Part shown: positions 55,401 through 60,910 of the stretch, in pieces
Numbering within the stretch: position 1 is the stretch's first letter
Layout of the letters: each line of letters opens with the position of its first letter
Assembly (NCBI RefSeq): GCF_026151205.1
Contig: NC_087081.1
Coordinates: forward strand, 14,854,340-14,918,339
DNA: 64,000 nucleotides
From: Bolinopsis microptera
Taxonomy: Eukaryota > Ctenophora > Tentaculata > Lobata > Bolinopsidae
Direction: 5' to 3'
Made by a program: the position numbers and the translations under genes
The notes under the pieces: generated by a model
The model's input: only the letters and a program-made list of their open reading frames with translations
Told to the model about the DNA's origin: nothing
The model's database searches: none

Positions 55401-56456
55401 ATACTAACCAGCTAAATTTGTTACATAGTCTTGTCTTAGAGTTTTGTTTAGTTTGATTATTGTTGTGAAAATAAAGCTGCGAAATGAAAGCAAAATGTTC
55501 AGGTGTAGAATCACGTAAAAAGTTCTTCAGTTGGAGTGAGTCCTTCTTTAGTTGTTCGATGAGTACGTATTTGAACTGAATGTGTTGGTTTAAACATGAT
55601 TTCCTGAGTTCGAATAGTGTTTTTTGTTGAAAGGCTGAGAAATTTAGAGGAAATGACTGTTTCAAAGCTCTGACACTGTTCTGAATGAATACTGGAAATA
55701 TTTGCTCCGATTTGCAGCGTTGTAAAAAGAGAAGGGCCTGTTCGGTTCCTTTTAGTTTTTCTCCATATTTATTTCCATTAGAATCTGTCTTCACTGAGTC
55801 TATTCAGAAACAATCAGAAATTTGAATAAAAGTGTTATATTATAGCTAGTTGTTATTACTCCTTACTCCTTACTCCTTACTCCTTACTCCTTACTCCTTA
55901 CTTCTTACTACTTACTCCTTAGTCCTTACTCCTTTCTTATTACTCCTTACTCCTTACTCCTTACTGTAATATTATAGTTAGTTGTTATTACTCCTTACTC
56001 CTTACTTCTTACTGTAATATTATAGCTAGTTGTTATTACTCCTTACTTCTTACTTCTTACTGTAATATTATAGCTAGTTGTTATTACTCCTAACTCCTTA
56101 CTCCTTAATCCTTACTCCTTAATCCTTAATCCTTAATCCTTACTCCTTACTCCTTACTCCTTACTCCATACTCCTTACTCCTTACTCCTTACTCCTTACT
56201 GCATTATTATAGCTAGTTGTTATTACTCCTAACTCCTTACTTCTTACTGCATTATTATAGCTAGTTGTTATTACTCCTTACTCCTTACTTCTTACTGTAA
56301 TAATATTATAGCTAGTTGTTATTACTCCTAACTCCTTACACCTTACTCCTTACTCATTACTCCTTACCCCTTACTCACCATATCCTGAGTGACGTACTCC
56401 ACAAAGAAACCGTTCTCTTCCACCCTTATCTCGCATATTGGTGTAGCAATAGAGTC
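22424..56456 (-). CDS. plcb: Phospholipase C-beta gene, 32 visible exons, 5' end missing
   Basis: This enzyme hydrolyses PIP2 to IP3 and diacylglycerol at the plasma membrane, normally under Gq and G-beta-gamma control. Exons read on the minus strand give, in order: PH-domain end, EF-hands and PI-PLC X box ([21 protein letters not shown]), acidic X-Y linker, Y box ([25 protein letters not shown]), C2 domain ([14 protein letters not shown]) and a long Lys/Glu-rich coiled-coil C-terminal domain, ending GFIEQ and tandem TGA TGA stops. Every exon has AG/GT borders, phases agree throughout, and the 4,074 nt divide by three. The visible 1,357 residues match the size of PLC-beta (about 1,200-1,300) plus extra linker and C-terminal sequence. 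The 5' exon encoding the PH-domain start was not found below 64000. Introns are packed with minisatellites, and a Penelope-like element sits in the first visible intron. The AATAAA on the minus strand near 22020 is a possible polyadenylation signal. Confidence 0.93.
23409..23462 (-). CDS. plcb: PLC-beta visible exon 31 (coiled coil)
   Basis: 18 codons, [18 protein letters not shown], acceptor TTTCTAG, donor GTAAGC, phase 0/0. Confidence 0.8.
23802..23888 (-). CDS. plcb: PLC-beta visible exon 30 (coiled coil)
   Basis: 29 codons, acceptor CCTTCAG, donor GTGATT, phase 0/0. It encodes [20 protein letters not shown] and KLMGQVYLK. Confidence 0.85.
23972..26110. repeat. G-tract minisatellite, ~2.1 kb
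   Basis: About 45-50 copies of CTAAATTAATCTAGGAGTTA or CTAAACTAATCTAGGAACTA plus GAAGGAGCT, each followed by 8-20 G. The two unit types largely alternate. It fills the PLC intron between exons 29 and 30. G lies on the template strand, so the RNA carries C tracts. Confidence 0.95.
26143..26280 (-). CDS. plcb: PLC-beta visible exon 29 (coiled coil)
   Basis: 46 codons, acceptor ATTTCAG, donor GTAATT, phase 0/0. It encodes [20 protein letters not shown], then [14 protein letters not shown]. The poly-G minisatellite begins about 35 nt past its donor. Confidence 0.85.
26645..27213. repeat. TATCTATATTATATCTCTC array with inverted flanks
   Basis: The microsatellite fills 26645-26870 and 27018-27106. 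The block ending CAGTCTGACTAATTGGGAAT appears twice direct (to 26652 and 27019) and once inverted (27106-27213), so the second array is the loop of a ~100-bp-arm hairpin. More units lie at 28062-28168. Confidence 0.85.
27412..28045 (-). pseudogene. Second Penelope-like fragment (GIY-YIG end)
   Basis: On the minus strand, [18 protein letters not shown] followed by [25 protein letters not shown] and [10 protein letters not shown] shows the Cys cluster and GIY-YIG-like endonuclease of a Penelope-like element, ending [10 protein letters not shown] at 27412. Upstream, [19 protein letters not shown] can be read in another frame, so the copy is truncated and frameshifted. It differs from the element at 52507-55832. 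It lies in the PLC intron between exons 28 and 29, next to TATCTATATTATATCTCTC arrays. Confidence 0.75.
28418..28635. repeat. Duplicated block with G tracts
   Basis: CCCGAGTAGAGTATCAT...AATAACTTTCC, a G tract (28467-28508; about 28588-28600), TCCCCCTT and ATAATAAATAATTGTATATT occur twice. The second copy ends exactly at the splice donor of PLC exon 28. Confidence 0.85.
28636..28827 (-). CDS. plcb: PLC-beta visible exon 28 (coiled coil)
   Basis: 64 codons, phase 0/0, encoding [20 protein letters not shown] and [21 protein letters not shown] nearly identical copy of its acceptor lies 43 nt upstream in the intron (28859-28873). Confidence 0.85.
29078..29138 (-). CDS. plcb: PLC-beta visible exon 27 (coiled coil)
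   Basis: 61 nt encoding [20 protein letters not shown] then E. The acceptor CACTTCAG was chosen because it keeps the coiled-coil frame; the donor GTACGA is weak. Confidence 0.72.
30196..30780. repeat. ACTTAGTACT array then 14-bp ACGT array
   Basis: Self-complementary AGTACTTAGTACTTAG units to about 30640, then about nine copies of CAACGTRCACGCAA. Intron between PLC exons 26 and 27. Confidence 0.9.
30809..31138 (-). CDS. plcb: PLC-beta possible cassette exon 26 with coding minisatellite
   Basis: 330 nt, acceptor GCTTTACAG, donor GTAGGC, open throughout and symmetric (phase 2 at both ends). It encodes [14 protein letters not shown], then a His/Asn/Asp repeat (unit [15 protein letters not shown] about twice, with partial copies), then [16 protein letters not shown]. 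Frame agreement supports it, but it could be an intronic minisatellite that happens to be open. Confidence 0.5.
31196..31551. repeat. TATAG pentanucleotide array
   Basis: (TATAG)n with a (CAGTA)n block at 31226-31285. Confidence 0.95.
31690..31780. repeat. ACTAGTT 7-mer array
   Basis: About 11 copies. The same 7-mer forms the array at 42131-42306. Confidence 0.9.
32200..32440. repeat. 12-bp GATTTGTCATTT array
   Basis: About 20 degenerate units in the intron between PLC exons 25 and 26. Confidence 0.9.
33043..33447 (+). other. Unrecognised 134-codon ORF in a PLC intron
   Basis: It is open from ATG to stop and not a simple repeat (e.g. [20 protein letters not shown]). I recognise no family. 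It may be a decayed transposon piece or chance. Parts are flanked by a 14-bp inverted repeat AGCCCAGGACATCC (33222; inverse at 33544). Confidence 0.2.
33632..33667 (-). CDS. plcb: PLC-beta possible cassette exon 25 (36 nt)
   Basis: Acceptor TTTTCCAG, donor GTATGC, encoding [12 protein letters not shown]. It is symmetric (phase 2 at both ends), so including or skipping it keeps the frame. The sequence is not conserved, so it is a tentative call. Confidence 0.45.
33715..34350. repeat. GGTAACACCAT minisatellite
   Basis: Over 50 units of 11 bp, with a 16-bp variant containing CATGCCATGGTAACAC at 34025-34160. Same core as the dispersed TACCATGGTA palindrome. Intron between PLC exons 24 and 25. 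Confidence 0.95.
34733..34845 (-). CDS. plcb: PLC-beta visible exon 24 (coiled coil)
   Basis: 113 nt, acceptor CTTTCAG, donor GTGAGC. It encodes [20 protein letters not shown] and related helix, ending in phase 2. Confidence 0.82.
34960..35070. repeat. ~11-bp ATTCAGTAAT array
   Basis: About ten units of ATTCAGTAAT or ATTCAGGAAC. Confidence 0.85.
35097..35162 (-). CDS. plcb: PLC-beta visible exon 23 (coiled coil)
   Basis: 22 codons, [20 protein letters not shown] then EK. Acceptor GTGTCAG, donor GTATGC, phase 0/0. Confidence 0.82.
35290..35345 (-). CDS. plcb: PLC-beta visible exon 22 (C-terminal domain)
   Basis: 56 nt encoding [19 protein letters not shown]. It starts the charged helical C-terminal domain that binds G-alpha-q in this family. 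Confidence 0.82.
36347..36425. repeat. 20-bp CACGTGGTATGACGTC array
   Basis: Four copies with CACGTG and TGACGTC cores, as in the array at 45768. Confidence 0.9.
36947..37241 (-). CDS. plcb: PLC-beta visible exon 21 (Pro/Ala/Asp-rich linker)
   Basis: 295 nt, acceptor GCCCCCAG, donor GTAAGG. It encodes a low-complexity linker ([15 protein letters not shown], then [15 protein letters not shown]). Frame agreement with both neighbours supports it although the sequence is poorly conserved. Confidence 0.82.
37450..37977. repeat. 20-bp CTGCAGAGTGCAG minisatellite
   Basis: About 26 copies of CTGCAGAGTGCAGTTACACC in the intron between PLC exons 20 and 21. Confidence 0.95.
38016..38177 (-). CDS. plcb: PLC-beta visible exon 20 (linker to C-terminal domain)
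   Basis: 54 codons, phase 0/0. It encodes [20 protein letters not shown], then an Ala/Asn/Arg-rich tail. It lies in the variable region after C2. Confidence 0.85.
38318..38535. repeat. TAGAATTAGAAACTA-type array
   Basis: Degenerate units of TAGAATCTAGAATTAGAAAC running up to the donor of PLC exon 19. Confidence 0.85.
38552..38655 (-). CDS. plcb: PLC-beta visible exon 19 (C2 end)
   Basis: 104 nt, acceptor CACCAG, donor GTAAGA. It encodes [20 protein letters not shown], matching the 'FVYIEVKDYVP' end of the C2 domain in relatives. Confidence 0.92.
39105..39275. repeat. 59-bp tandem repeat
   Basis: Three copies containing AAAATGCCCATATATAGG and GGCCATTTTGGTTTTCAATC. Confidence 0.9.
39323..39467 (-). 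CDS. plcb: PLC-beta visible exon 18 (C2 domain)
   Basis: 145 nt, acceptor CTCTCAG, donor GTATGT. It encodes [20 protein letters not shown] and [16 protein letters not shown], the C2 beta-sandwich core. Confidence 0.93.
39646..39716 (-). repeat. Intronic copy of the end of PLC exon 17
   Basis: 71 bp matching 39809-39879 with four mismatches, including the exon 3' end and a GTAATG donor. It encodes FVFSK where the exon has FVFAK. No good acceptor precedes it. Confidence 0.85.
39814..39968 (-). CDS. plcb: PLC-beta visible exon 17 (C2 domain)
   Basis: 155 nt, acceptor TCTACAG, donor GTAATT. It encodes [20 protein letters not shown], then [16 protein letters not shown] diverged 71-bp copy of its 3' end and donor lies downstream at 39646-39716. 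Confidence 0.93.
40255..40395 (-). CDS. plcb: PLC-beta visible exon 16 (Y-C2 junction)
   Basis: 141 nt encoding [20 protein letters not shown] and [11 protein letters not shown]. The splice donor is part of an 18-bp duplication around a TAACCATGGTAA core (40216-40267). Confidence 0.93.
40596..40706 (-). CDS. plcb: PLC-beta visible exon 15 (Y domain)
   Basis: 111 nt, acceptor TTCCCAG, donor GTACTT. It encodes [20 protein letters not shown], then [15 protein letters not shown], a diagnostic Y-domain stretch. Confidence 0.95.
40806..41388. mobile_element. Dispersed ~570-bp repeat, copy 2
   Basis: Same start (CAAGAAATGCGGCCGC) and same terminal stem-loop (41348-41377) as copy 1. It lies in the PLC intron between exons 14 and 15, directly against the 92-bp array. 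Confidence 0.8.
41389..42013 (-). repeat. 92-bp array carrying the end of PLC exon 14
   Basis: Seven copies (the last is the exon itself) of about 40 nt of exon end ([13 protein letters not shown]), the donor G|GTTATA and 52 nt of intron. One copy has a 7-nt insertion. All donors are intact. Confidence 0.95.
41975..42115 (-). CDS. plcb: PLC-beta visible exon 14 (Y domain)
   Basis: 141 nt encoding [17 protein letters not shown] and [17 protein letters not shown], core Y-domain motifs. The last 40 nt with the GTTATA donor are repeated six more times in the downstream intron (41389-41974). Only the exon-proximal donor keeps the frame. Confidence 0.93.
42131..42306. repeat. ACTAGTT 7-mer array
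   Basis: About 24 units with ACAAGTT and ACTGGTT variants. Intron between PLC exons 13 and 14. Confidence 0.9.
42383..42464 (-). CDS. plcb: PLC-beta visible exon 13 (end of linker, start of Y domain)
   Basis: 82 nt, acceptor CTGCAG, donor GTTACA. It encodes [19 protein letters not shown], the 'LVNYI' entry to the Y domain. Confidence 0.9.
42960..43120. repeat. ~53-bp repeat with G tracts
   Basis: Three copies of GTAGAGTATTGTAGTAAAGT followed by GATTAAGGGGGCCGGGG, the last closing with GGCCCCTTAAG. Confidence 0.85.
43430..44070. repeat. 11-12 bp ATTAATTATACACTA array
   Basis: Over 50 AT-rich units in the intron between PLC exons 12 and 13. Confidence 0.95.
44369..44395 (-). CDS. plcb: PLC-beta visible exon 12 (27-nt microexon)
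   Basis: Nine codons, TDAASKAPT, acceptor TGTTTAG, donor GTGAGT, phase 0/0. It lies in the X-Y linker. It could be an optional exon, because skipping it keeps the frame. Confidence 0.65.
44698..44759 (-). CDS. plcb: PLC-beta visible exon 11 (X-Y linker)
   Basis: 62 nt, acceptor CTTCAG, donor GTAGGT. It encodes the acidic linker [20 protein letters not shown]. Confidence 0.8.
44785..44905. repeat. 21-bp GTTTCACTTTTAACACAAAG array
   Basis: About five copies just upstream of PLC exon 11. Confidence 0.9.
45150..45520. repeat. ~30-bp AGTGTCAATTTAGCGA array
   Basis: About 12 degenerate units, some joined into 120-bp higher-order copies. Confidence 0.85.
45617..45637 (-). CDS. plcb: PLC-beta visible exon 10 (21-nt microexon)
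   Basis: Acceptor TCTCCCAG, donor GTAAGT. It encodes VTPQGDK (first and last codons shared with its neighbours) and preserves the frame. It falls in the variable X-Y linker, where small exons are tolerated. Confidence 0.7.
45768..46232. repeat. E-box/CRE minisatellite (CACGTGACGTCA)
   Basis: About 22 units of CACGTGACGTCACACACTCC. Each combines CACGTG with TGACGTCA or a near variant. Intron between PLC exons 9 and 10. Confidence 0.95.
46250..46409 (-). CDS. plcb: PLC-beta visible exon 9 (end of X domain, X-Y linker)
   Basis: 160 nt, acceptor TTCTTCAG, donor GTTAGT. It encodes [19 protein letters not shown], then an acidic linker ([20 protein letters not shown]). The acidic linker is autoinhibitory in this family. 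Confidence 0.92.
46603..46808. repeat. Copy of the end of PLC exon 8 followed by a second E-box/CRE array
   Basis: 46603-46648 matches 46808-46853 (one mismatch), including the exon end and a GTTTGT donor. About eight CTCTCACGTGACGTCACACA units lie between the two copies. Confidence 0.92.
46816..46986 (-). CDS. plcb: PLC-beta visible exon 8 (X domain)
   Basis: 57 codons, phase 0/0. It encodes [18 protein letters not shown] and then [15 protein letters not shown], conserved X-domain sequence. The last 38 nt of the exon plus the donor are copied in the downstream intron at 46603-46648. Confidence 0.93.
47211..47797. repeat. 290-bp tandem duplication
   Basis: Two copies starting CTAGAAARCCCGTGGTCACA and containing TTTGCACGTGGGCGGTCGTA; about 85% similar by eye. 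Confidence 0.85.
47833..47927 (-). CDS. plcb: PLC-beta visible exon 7 (X domain)
   Basis: 95 nt, acceptor AACTCAG, donor GTAAGT. It encodes [20 protein letters not shown], then [11 protein letters not shown]. It holds the metal-binding Glu/Asp pair and the second catalytic His (THGFT). Confidence 0.93.
48052..48614 (-). CDS. plcb: PLC-beta visible exon 6 (EF-hands and start of X domain)
   Basis: This is the longest exon, 563 nt. It carries the EF-hand-like region (ending [20 protein letters not shown]) and the beginning of the catalytic X domain: [20 protein letters not shown] with the first catalytic His, then [10 protein letters not shown]. The splice donor lies inside a local 13-bp duplication (48019-48031 and 48040-48052). 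Confidence 0.95.
48744..48797 (-). CDS. plcb: PLC-beta visible exon 5
   Basis: 54 nt, acceptor TTTTCAG, donor GTAAGT. The phase fits both neighbours (AT|G at the start, GA|A at the end). It encodes [18 protein letters not shown], equivalent to the start of the EF-hand region. Confidence 0.85.
48907..48986 (-). CDS. plcb: PLC-beta visible exon 4
   Basis: 80 nt, acceptor ATTTCAG, donor GTAAGT, ending in phase 2. It encodes [20 protein letters not shown], the helix after the PH domain. Confidence 0.85.
49483..49629 (-). CDS. plcb: PLC-beta visible exon 3 (PH domain end)
   Basis: There are 49 codons, phase 0/0, acceptor TTTTGCAG and donor GTAAAT. It contains [20 protein letters not shown], equivalent to the last PH-domain strands ('FLNFMA' in relatives). 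Confidence 0.88.
50349..50401. repeat. Perfect palindrome, 26-bp arms
   Basis: ACCATCTAGCCTGTGTACCC and its exact inverse around a single-base loop (C50375). Confidence 0.95.
50625..51180. repeat. 17-bp TACACGTGTAGCTACAT minisatellite
   Basis: About 30 units. The core ACACGTGT is self-complementary with an E-box CACGTG. Intron between PLC exons 2 and 3. Confidence 0.95.
51425..51790. repeat. TTTAATAGTGATATATTTACTAC array
   Basis: About nine irregular units mixing AATAAGTTTAATAG and ATATTTACTACTACT. Confidence 0.9.
51851..51910 (-). CDS. plcb: PLC-beta visible exon 2 (PH domain)
   Basis: There are 20 codons, phase 0/0, acceptor TTTGCAG and donor GTAAGC. The peptide [20 protein letters not shown] matches the PLC-beta PH-domain stretch 'D-L-x-x-I-x-D-x-R'. 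Confidence 0.85.
52434..52494. repeat. ACTCCTT array, left of Penelope insertion
   Basis: Nine 7-mer units. The array resumes at 55853. Confidence 0.9.
52507..55832 (-). mobile_element. Penelope-like retroelement with inverted 5' end copy
   Basis: The insert lies in the intron between PLC visible exons 1 and 2, in the same orientation. TGTTATATTATA flanks it (52495-52506 and 55833-55844). The first 67 bp of the element (55766-55832) recur as a perfect inverted copy near its 3' end (52554-52620). The target is an ACTCCTT minisatellite found on both sides. Confidence 0.88.
52924..55794 (-). CDS. Penelope-like RT with GIY-YIG-like endonuclease
   Basis: 956 uninterrupted codons. RT motifs: MLKTHKY and [17 protein letters not shown] (about residue 465), [13 protein letters not shown] with the motif A Asp (about 520), [12 protein letters not shown] (motif B), then RFYDDLNG, the catalytic YDD (about 623), and FLNTEIKI. 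The C-terminus has paired Cys residues ([10 protein letters not shown]) and [19 protein letters not shown] and RFDEH, a GIY-YIG-like domain as in Penelope elements (about 840-956). The open frame begins at GTG after a TGA and has no ATG until about residue 223, so the 5' end is probably truncated. Absence of stops suggests a young copy. It replicates by target-primed reverse transcription in related elements. Confidence 0.9.
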   Translation of the reverse strand: MKTDSNGNKYGEKLKGTEQALLFLQRCKSEQIFPVFIQNSVRALKQSFPLNFSAFQQKTLFELRKSCLNQHIQFKYVLIEQLKKDSLQLKNFLRDSTPEHFAFISQLYFHNNNQTKQNSKTRLCNKFSWLVYKYYLPCWKNREKFNQNFSYIHLYHHIKKQDQLPPPLYTIFDHRPTLRSSSSTSPPRPLYQHSNSNPTSPTHPPPLATPREKVTFVNIPENMINDDTVSLLSLGPGYALTPRLDKKGKEALLTTVQENIAAMAINVRWKELFANTYSTKTLKQHLKNIAPFEQTYTRAPPLADTTVENKLGALRRDLINITKTAQVTPNLTPKQRTALRNLKNNEDLQISVADKTAEFVVMPKEDHIRTTTTHLNNGNVYKKIDIPQDKLGKQKYINKLTKTLEDDVNSTFKNIAKSRNLPQDVTNLLMSHHTTLATARVMLKTHKYTSDEIKTLNPDTMKTRPIVSGCNSPFHKILWFVCHILSPLMNLVPSHLKNTHDFLRRIRNITPNDLKSLTFFTADVEALYTNINVLTAIEDVMEFAKENRQSISTYGLHLSDLQELLETTLGKSYFVYNNQVYLQLLGLFMGTNPAPILATVKMWKLEKLSVYVDLRITLPTYSRFYDDLNGATTNRRKAQQLCNLIEQQDPDKLIKLTVDYPDNQNDFVPFLNTEIKIDSDGIVHSRLYRKPQKKPLTLHYNSHHTTRTKNATVESMYNTAEAVSNNRENEKYSEKMIDKLLINNGYTDRVLETIKNKRKRRKRINQNVQNKDQDGAILKLPYVNEATSRKYRDAVRHSGLPIKIVEKPGRKLKDLLTDSRPLDKKSCTTSNCRTCAALTDGECTTTNTVYHITCEVDNCTENYGGETYRPIKCRFDEHYRSAANPTAKSYEDKPLAKHYRESHPQHKGPPKLKLQIVDRGTSLISRKIKEARFLVENKPTLNDKTELNNLTQFLVE
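55853..56375. repeat. ACTCCTT higher-order array
   Basis: 7-mer runs separated by ATATTATAGCTAGTTGTTAT spacers, running up to the donor of PLC visible exon 1. Confidence 0.9.
56379..56456 (-). CDS. plcb: PLC-beta visible exon 1 (PH domain)
   Basis: There are 26 codons between a ..TTTCAG acceptor and a GTGAGT donor, phase 0 at both ends. The peptide includes [14 protein letters not shown], matching the 'R-x-D-x-x-GFF' strand of PLC-beta PH domains. The preceding exon with the initiator Met was not found. Confidence 0.85.
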
Positions 56457-59039
56457 CTGAAAGGGATAAATATCATTAGACGCTAATTATATTTCTATTG
56501 ACTAGCATAATTAGTATAATTAGTATAGTTATATAAATCTTTGTGATATCATGTAGAGAGTGTGGGAGACCCATTTTAAACTGTTTTACAGGTGTCTGGT
56601 ATCGGGGATGATAGCTGAGCCTATGTAATAAACAATAGGAAATATAAACAATATGCTCTACCTCCGTTAATTAAAAGAGTTCTTACACCTCAGAACCTCA
56701 TGTGAATTTTGAAGGAAACATCATGAAATAACGTGTGTTAGTGACCATTGTAACCGTGGTAACCTTGGTAACCATGGTAACCACCTCCCCCACAATGCGC
56801 AGCTTTCTTTCAGCTCCCTCTTCCCAGTGTACAGTACAGTGTACAGTGTTTAAGTGTGTAAGTGTTAAGTGTGTATAATACAGTTATACAGTACTGTAAT
56901 ATTGTGTGAGAATGTGGCTGTAACTAGAATTAATGGTGTTAACTACAGTTAATTAATGGTTTATACTCCTTGATACAGTTCCACAAATTATACAAAGGTA
57001 ACCGACAAAGCAGTGTTTTCTACAAACTTTGCACAAAATGTTTCTTCAATTCCCCTGATTCAGCTACCTATATAATATATATAGCATATATTACGGCTAG
57101 AATGGGCAATATAATGGTAACTATAGTAACCAATAGAATCACTTTAAACTTCTAATCATATTATATGCATCCTTCGTAAAAAACTATGAATAAGTCTTTA
57201 GTAGTTTATTAAGCAGTAAATAATACTGGGTGGGGGGGGGGGTACGGTGGGGGGCACCCTTACTCCTAAGATAATATTATAAACTGAAAGATTAATTTCG
57301 TACAACTACAAAATTACAACGAAGCCTTGGTCATGATAATTATATATTATAAAGGAGTAGTGCTACTACATTAGAGTTCCTAAGGGGGAACCCTTATAAG
57401 TTTCTATTCATCATTCTTCCACTAAAGTAGTTCTTCTCTAAATTACAAATAAAGTGTTAATTGAAATGTTGGTTCATAACTCTGTATAAATGTGATAACA
57501 TAATAAGTGGTAGCCATAACCATGGTAACTATGGTAACCATGCCATGGCTGTTCCGATACTTTTATTGTAGTAAAGTAGTAAGATTCAAATATTATTATC
57601 TATATATATATATAATTATAGTATATTTTAATATGCATTGTCTTGCAGAAATTTCAATAAGTTATGCGTATTAAAATCTTTTATTCTATTATGTATTATA
57701 ATATATATATATATTGCAACCAATCTATCATTATATTTGTAAAATGTTATCTCCCAGACAATAAGCAACGTATTTTCTCAGTGGTCACATAGCTACATAG
57801 GTAGGTGGTTCTCATTGGCTCACAGTAAGACAGTAGTCCACACCATCTCAACATTTACGCATCACTCATCGGTTACAGAATATTATATTCTATAGATAGT
57901 ACAATAATTTATTTTGTATCACATAAAGTAAAACACCCGCACTGCACCCCCCCCCCCCCGGCCCCCCCCCCCCCCCCCCCCCCCCCCCGGCCGAATAAGA
58001 AAGTTATAATATATAACAAAGTTTTACAGATTTGTACAGATTTAGAGGTTAGAAAGGTTACGTGGTGTGTGCCTTGAATCCTTTGGAGTGAAGTAATACA
58101 AGTATTATAAAGCTATAAAACTACAACTACTACAACTACTTATATTATCATATATTTTAACCTGTGAATCTGTAGAACGGGTTTTGTAATGAATAAAATC
58201 TACTATTTTCGTTATAATAGGCTCAGTTTTGTTATCCTATGGGTTTATCATGTCTATATCATAGCACCTCCAGGTATATCATAGCATGCTATCATCCAGT
58301 CATATTATGTGAACTTAGTTTAACAAATATTACTAACAAAGTAACATGTTATTTTAGTAGTAGTGGTAGTTATAATCTGATTAAGTTGTGTATTTGTTTA
58401 GTTGTACACATAAACATTTATACATGTATATTACTATACCATTACACGTTATAAACACTGTGCACGTGTAATGGCTCCCTACAGTTAGTAACGTTTATTC
58501 CGCAGTACTTACAAAGTATCACTATGTCTAGTAGCTAATAACACTACACGTGATCACTGGGAGGAGACACTATATTGATTTGATTAGCAATTTCTTAATG
58601 AAATAGTGGTTTTATCGCTGAGAACAACAACAACCATGTTACTAGTTACCACTAAACTACCCTGTTACTTTAGCTGTAGAAACTACTAGTGACTACTAAA
58701 CTACCCTGCCTAAAGGGAGGGTTTTGTTGCTGATGATATAGGTGCACACTACACAGTATAGCTGTGTTAAGTAGTACTATTAGTGCCCCACCCCCGATAA
58801 TACTGGTTAATATAGGGTCCCTAATGGGTTAAGGGTTAACGCACCATCTCACGCACCATTTTCACACAAAAAATGTCTCTGGAAACATCTATTTCTGTTC
58901 TGAAATCGAGCATTTTTTTAAACAAAAAACTGAGATAAGCCCCCCATGCCAGAATGATGCAATATTACTTTATGGTTGCACTAGCAGTTCCATAACCTAC
59001 CATAACTTATTACTTAATATCGATGATATCATAACACAC
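56457..59039. other. Putative PLC 5' intron; no exon identified
   Basis: It contains GTAACC-rich pieces (56750-56790), G tracts (57231-57257), a C tract (57946-57992) and AT-rich DNA. No PLC N-terminal exon was recognised. Confidence 0.5.
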
Positions 59040-60035
59040 ATAACCCCGGCATGCGCAGGGATTATATTTCAATTTTTCCCGCGACGCGCGGGAAAAGTTT
59101 ATAATAATTTCGAGTGCGATGCACGAGGGATTATTGGCAAGTTTCCATAACTAATTTTTTGTGATCAGCGGTAATAACCGCTTTTTTTACGCTAAAAAAG
59201 CGCTTATTGATAAAACCCACCGTTATTTGGCGATTATAAAGCGATTATAAACGGTCCCGTTAATAAACGATTAAAAACGATTATAATCGCTTTTTTCATA
59301 AAATATTTTTGCAAAAGCGATTATTAGCGCTTTAAAAGCGATAATAAATCGCGAATTAAAATTATTAGTGATAAAAAAACGCTTTTATTTTAGGGTTGTC
59401 GATTATTATCGCTCCGTAAGCGCTTTTCAAAAAACGCTTATAAACCGTTTTTTGGACCGTTTTTTAAAACGCTTTTAATCGACTATAAGCGATTATATTC
59501 ACTAGGGAAAGTTCCAAATTAAAAAGCGCCTACTAATCGTTAAAAAAACGCTTTTTTATTTTAAGTTAATAAGCGGTTTAAATCGATTATAAAACGATTA
59601 TAAGCGACAATAAGCGATTTTTTGAATCTGCTAAAAAGCGATATTTTCACTATGATCAGCGCTTATAACCGCTTTTCTTGAAATTTTCCTACTGAAAAGC
59701 GTTTATAAGCGCTTATTTATTTGCTGTCTATAAGCGATTATAAACGATTATAAGCGCTTTTTTACGTATTTGAAACGAGGAAAAAATTGTCAGGTACGAG
59801 ATATTATAAGCGATTATAAGTGATTATAGAATATCGTAAATGTTATTGCGTAAATGTTATTGCCTTCAATTTGTCGCTTATAAGCGATTATAAACGATTA
59901 AAAGCGCTTTTTGACGCATTTTAAAACTATGATCAAAATATGTTTTGATTTGATTTATTTGGGGTATATAAGCGATTATGTAAGCGGGGTATATAAGCGA
60001 TTATAAACGATTATGAGCGCTTAATTGTTTACGTA
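59040..60035. repeat. AAGCGATTATAA-rich block
   Basis: Dozens of AAGCGATTATAA and AAGCGCTT motifs. A longer unit, AAGCGATTATAAACGATTAT then AAGCGCTTTTT-ACG, recurs near 59729, 59876 and 59990. Confidence 0.8.
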
Positions 60036-60102
60036 TTTGGAACGAGGACACAACTACTCAATAAACAACAAAAATTACGCGATAGCCGGAGGTCCCCAGG
60101 TA

Positions 60103-60231
<129 letters not shown>

Positions 60232-60910
60232 TCTCTGTCTCCGTCTCCGTCTCCGTCTCCGTCTCCGTCTCCGTCTCCGTCTCCTTCTCCTTCTCCGTCT
60301 CCTTCTCCTTTTTTAATTCGATTGTTTAGGGCTAGGGCTCGGGTTAGGGTTGTGGTAAGGGTATCGGATAGCTTCGGGGTTATATATTATGGTCGTTAGG
60401 GTTGGGATTACGCAGGAGGAGCAAAGTGCAAAGAAACTGCCACAAACTGCTACAAACTGCTACTAACTGCTACAAACTGGCACTAACTGCCACAAACTGG
60501 CACTAACTGCTACAAACGGGCACTGACTGCTACAAACGGGCACTAACTGCTGCAATCGCGCCCACGCATTGCTCCTCCTGTGATTAGGGTTTATATAAAA
60601 CCGTTTTTTACGGCTGCAAAACTATAAAAACCTTGTACCCCCATCGTTGTTTCATTATACCCCTGTAGATTTTCTACGATACAGGGGGAGCTGCGCAATT
60701 GTGCGCAGCGGGTCATACAACGTATGACAATAAAACCAAAGTCACATAAAATTTTTGGGCGAGCGAATTAGTAAAAGCCAGCTCGGCATTTTGCCGCAAT
60801 CTACGTGGTTGGGAGAAGGATTATTTGATGCGCGGCGCAGCCCAGTAGTGCATCGCGCTACAAGTAATTGTTCTACTTTATTGTATCCCAGAGTGGTATT
60901 TGACGCACGT

